Assembly: GCA_900548775.1 (NCBI GenBank) | Contig: URLM01000075.1 | Coordinates: forward strand, 1 to 5,790 | Reading direction: 5' to 3' | DNA: 5,790 nt | DNA from: an uncultured Olsenella sp. | GTDB lineage: Bacteria; Actinomycetota; Coriobacteriia; Coriobacteriales; Atopobiaceae | Shown: piece after piece, positions 5,783 through 5,790 of the stretch | Position numbering within the stretch: position 1 is the stretch's first letter | Layout: each line of letters starts with the position of its first letter | Notes under the pieces: model-generated | What the model was told of the DNA's origin: nothing | Seen by the model: only the letters and a program-made list of their open reading frames with translations | The model's database searches: none | Made by a program: the position numbers and the translations under genes

Positions 5783-5790
5783 GTGCACGA
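5783..5790 (+). CDS. Probable start of the next operon gene (5' end only)
   Basis: A GTG at 5783 is preceded by AGGGGAG (5770-5776) at a spacing of six bases, 21 bases after the kinase stop. The visible codons are GTG CAC GA, that is Met-His-Asp or Met-His-Glu. In many Gram-positive capsule loci CpsC and CpsD are accompanied by a PHP-type tyrosine phosphatase (CpsB/YwqE) beginning with a metal-binding motif such as M-x-D-I-H-S-H. An MHD start would fit that, but with three codons this is only a guess. Confidence 0.35.

Overview
The window is GC-rich, about 5.8 kb, with tightly packed genes of strong G/C third-position bias. It is best read as a chromosomal segment of a Gram-positive, high-GC bacterium, probably a coriobacterium of the Olsenella/Atopobium/Collinsella type. 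That placement is inference. It rests on base composition, on ECF vitamin-transporter genes, on a CpsC/CpsD pair organised as in Gram-positive bacteria, and on the clade-like kinase motif LLVECDMRRR. I see no tRNA, rRNA, CRISPR array, transposase or phage gene.

Left part (1-2567): the 3' portion of a fused double ATPase of an energy-coupling factor (ECF) transporter enters from the left edge and ends at 1191. It converges on a minus-strand gene (1231-1671) for a very acidic 146-residue protein of unknown function, with a perfect 8-bp hairpin between the two stops. Divergent from that gene, across a 188-bp intergenic region containing phased GTCAG repeats, is an ECF substrate-binding (S) membrane protein (1860-2567). 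No EcfT subunit gene lies in the window, so the transporter is incomplete here.

Middle (2568-3141): a 574-bp non-coding stretch holds the most unusual DNA. It has a degenerate and then a perfect AT-rich palindrome, a separate perfect 23-bp inverted repeat with a 37-nt spacer, and a 61-nt uninterrupted purine tract with seven G-runs. After these come a good sigma-70-type promoter and a leader hairpin ahead of yebC. A 13-base half of the perfect palindrome recurs (12/13) just after the predicted yebC transcription start.

Right part (3142-5790): yebC (a TACO1/YebC-family translation factor or regulator) is followed by a strong GC hairpin. Next come a CpsC-like chain-length/kinase-activator membrane protein and a CpsD-like bacterial tyrosine kinase, four bases apart, forming the start of a capsule or exopolysaccharide operon. 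The kinase carries about 130 residues of Pro/Gln/Ala-rich tail beyond its tyrosine cluster and ends in a second tyrosine-containing acidic motif. The last eight bases look like the GTG start of another gene with its own ribosome binding site, possibly the matching PHP-type phosphatase.

I do not claim a wholly new system. The best candidates for something undescribed are the palindrome/purine-tract region, the tailed kinase and the acidic orphan protein.
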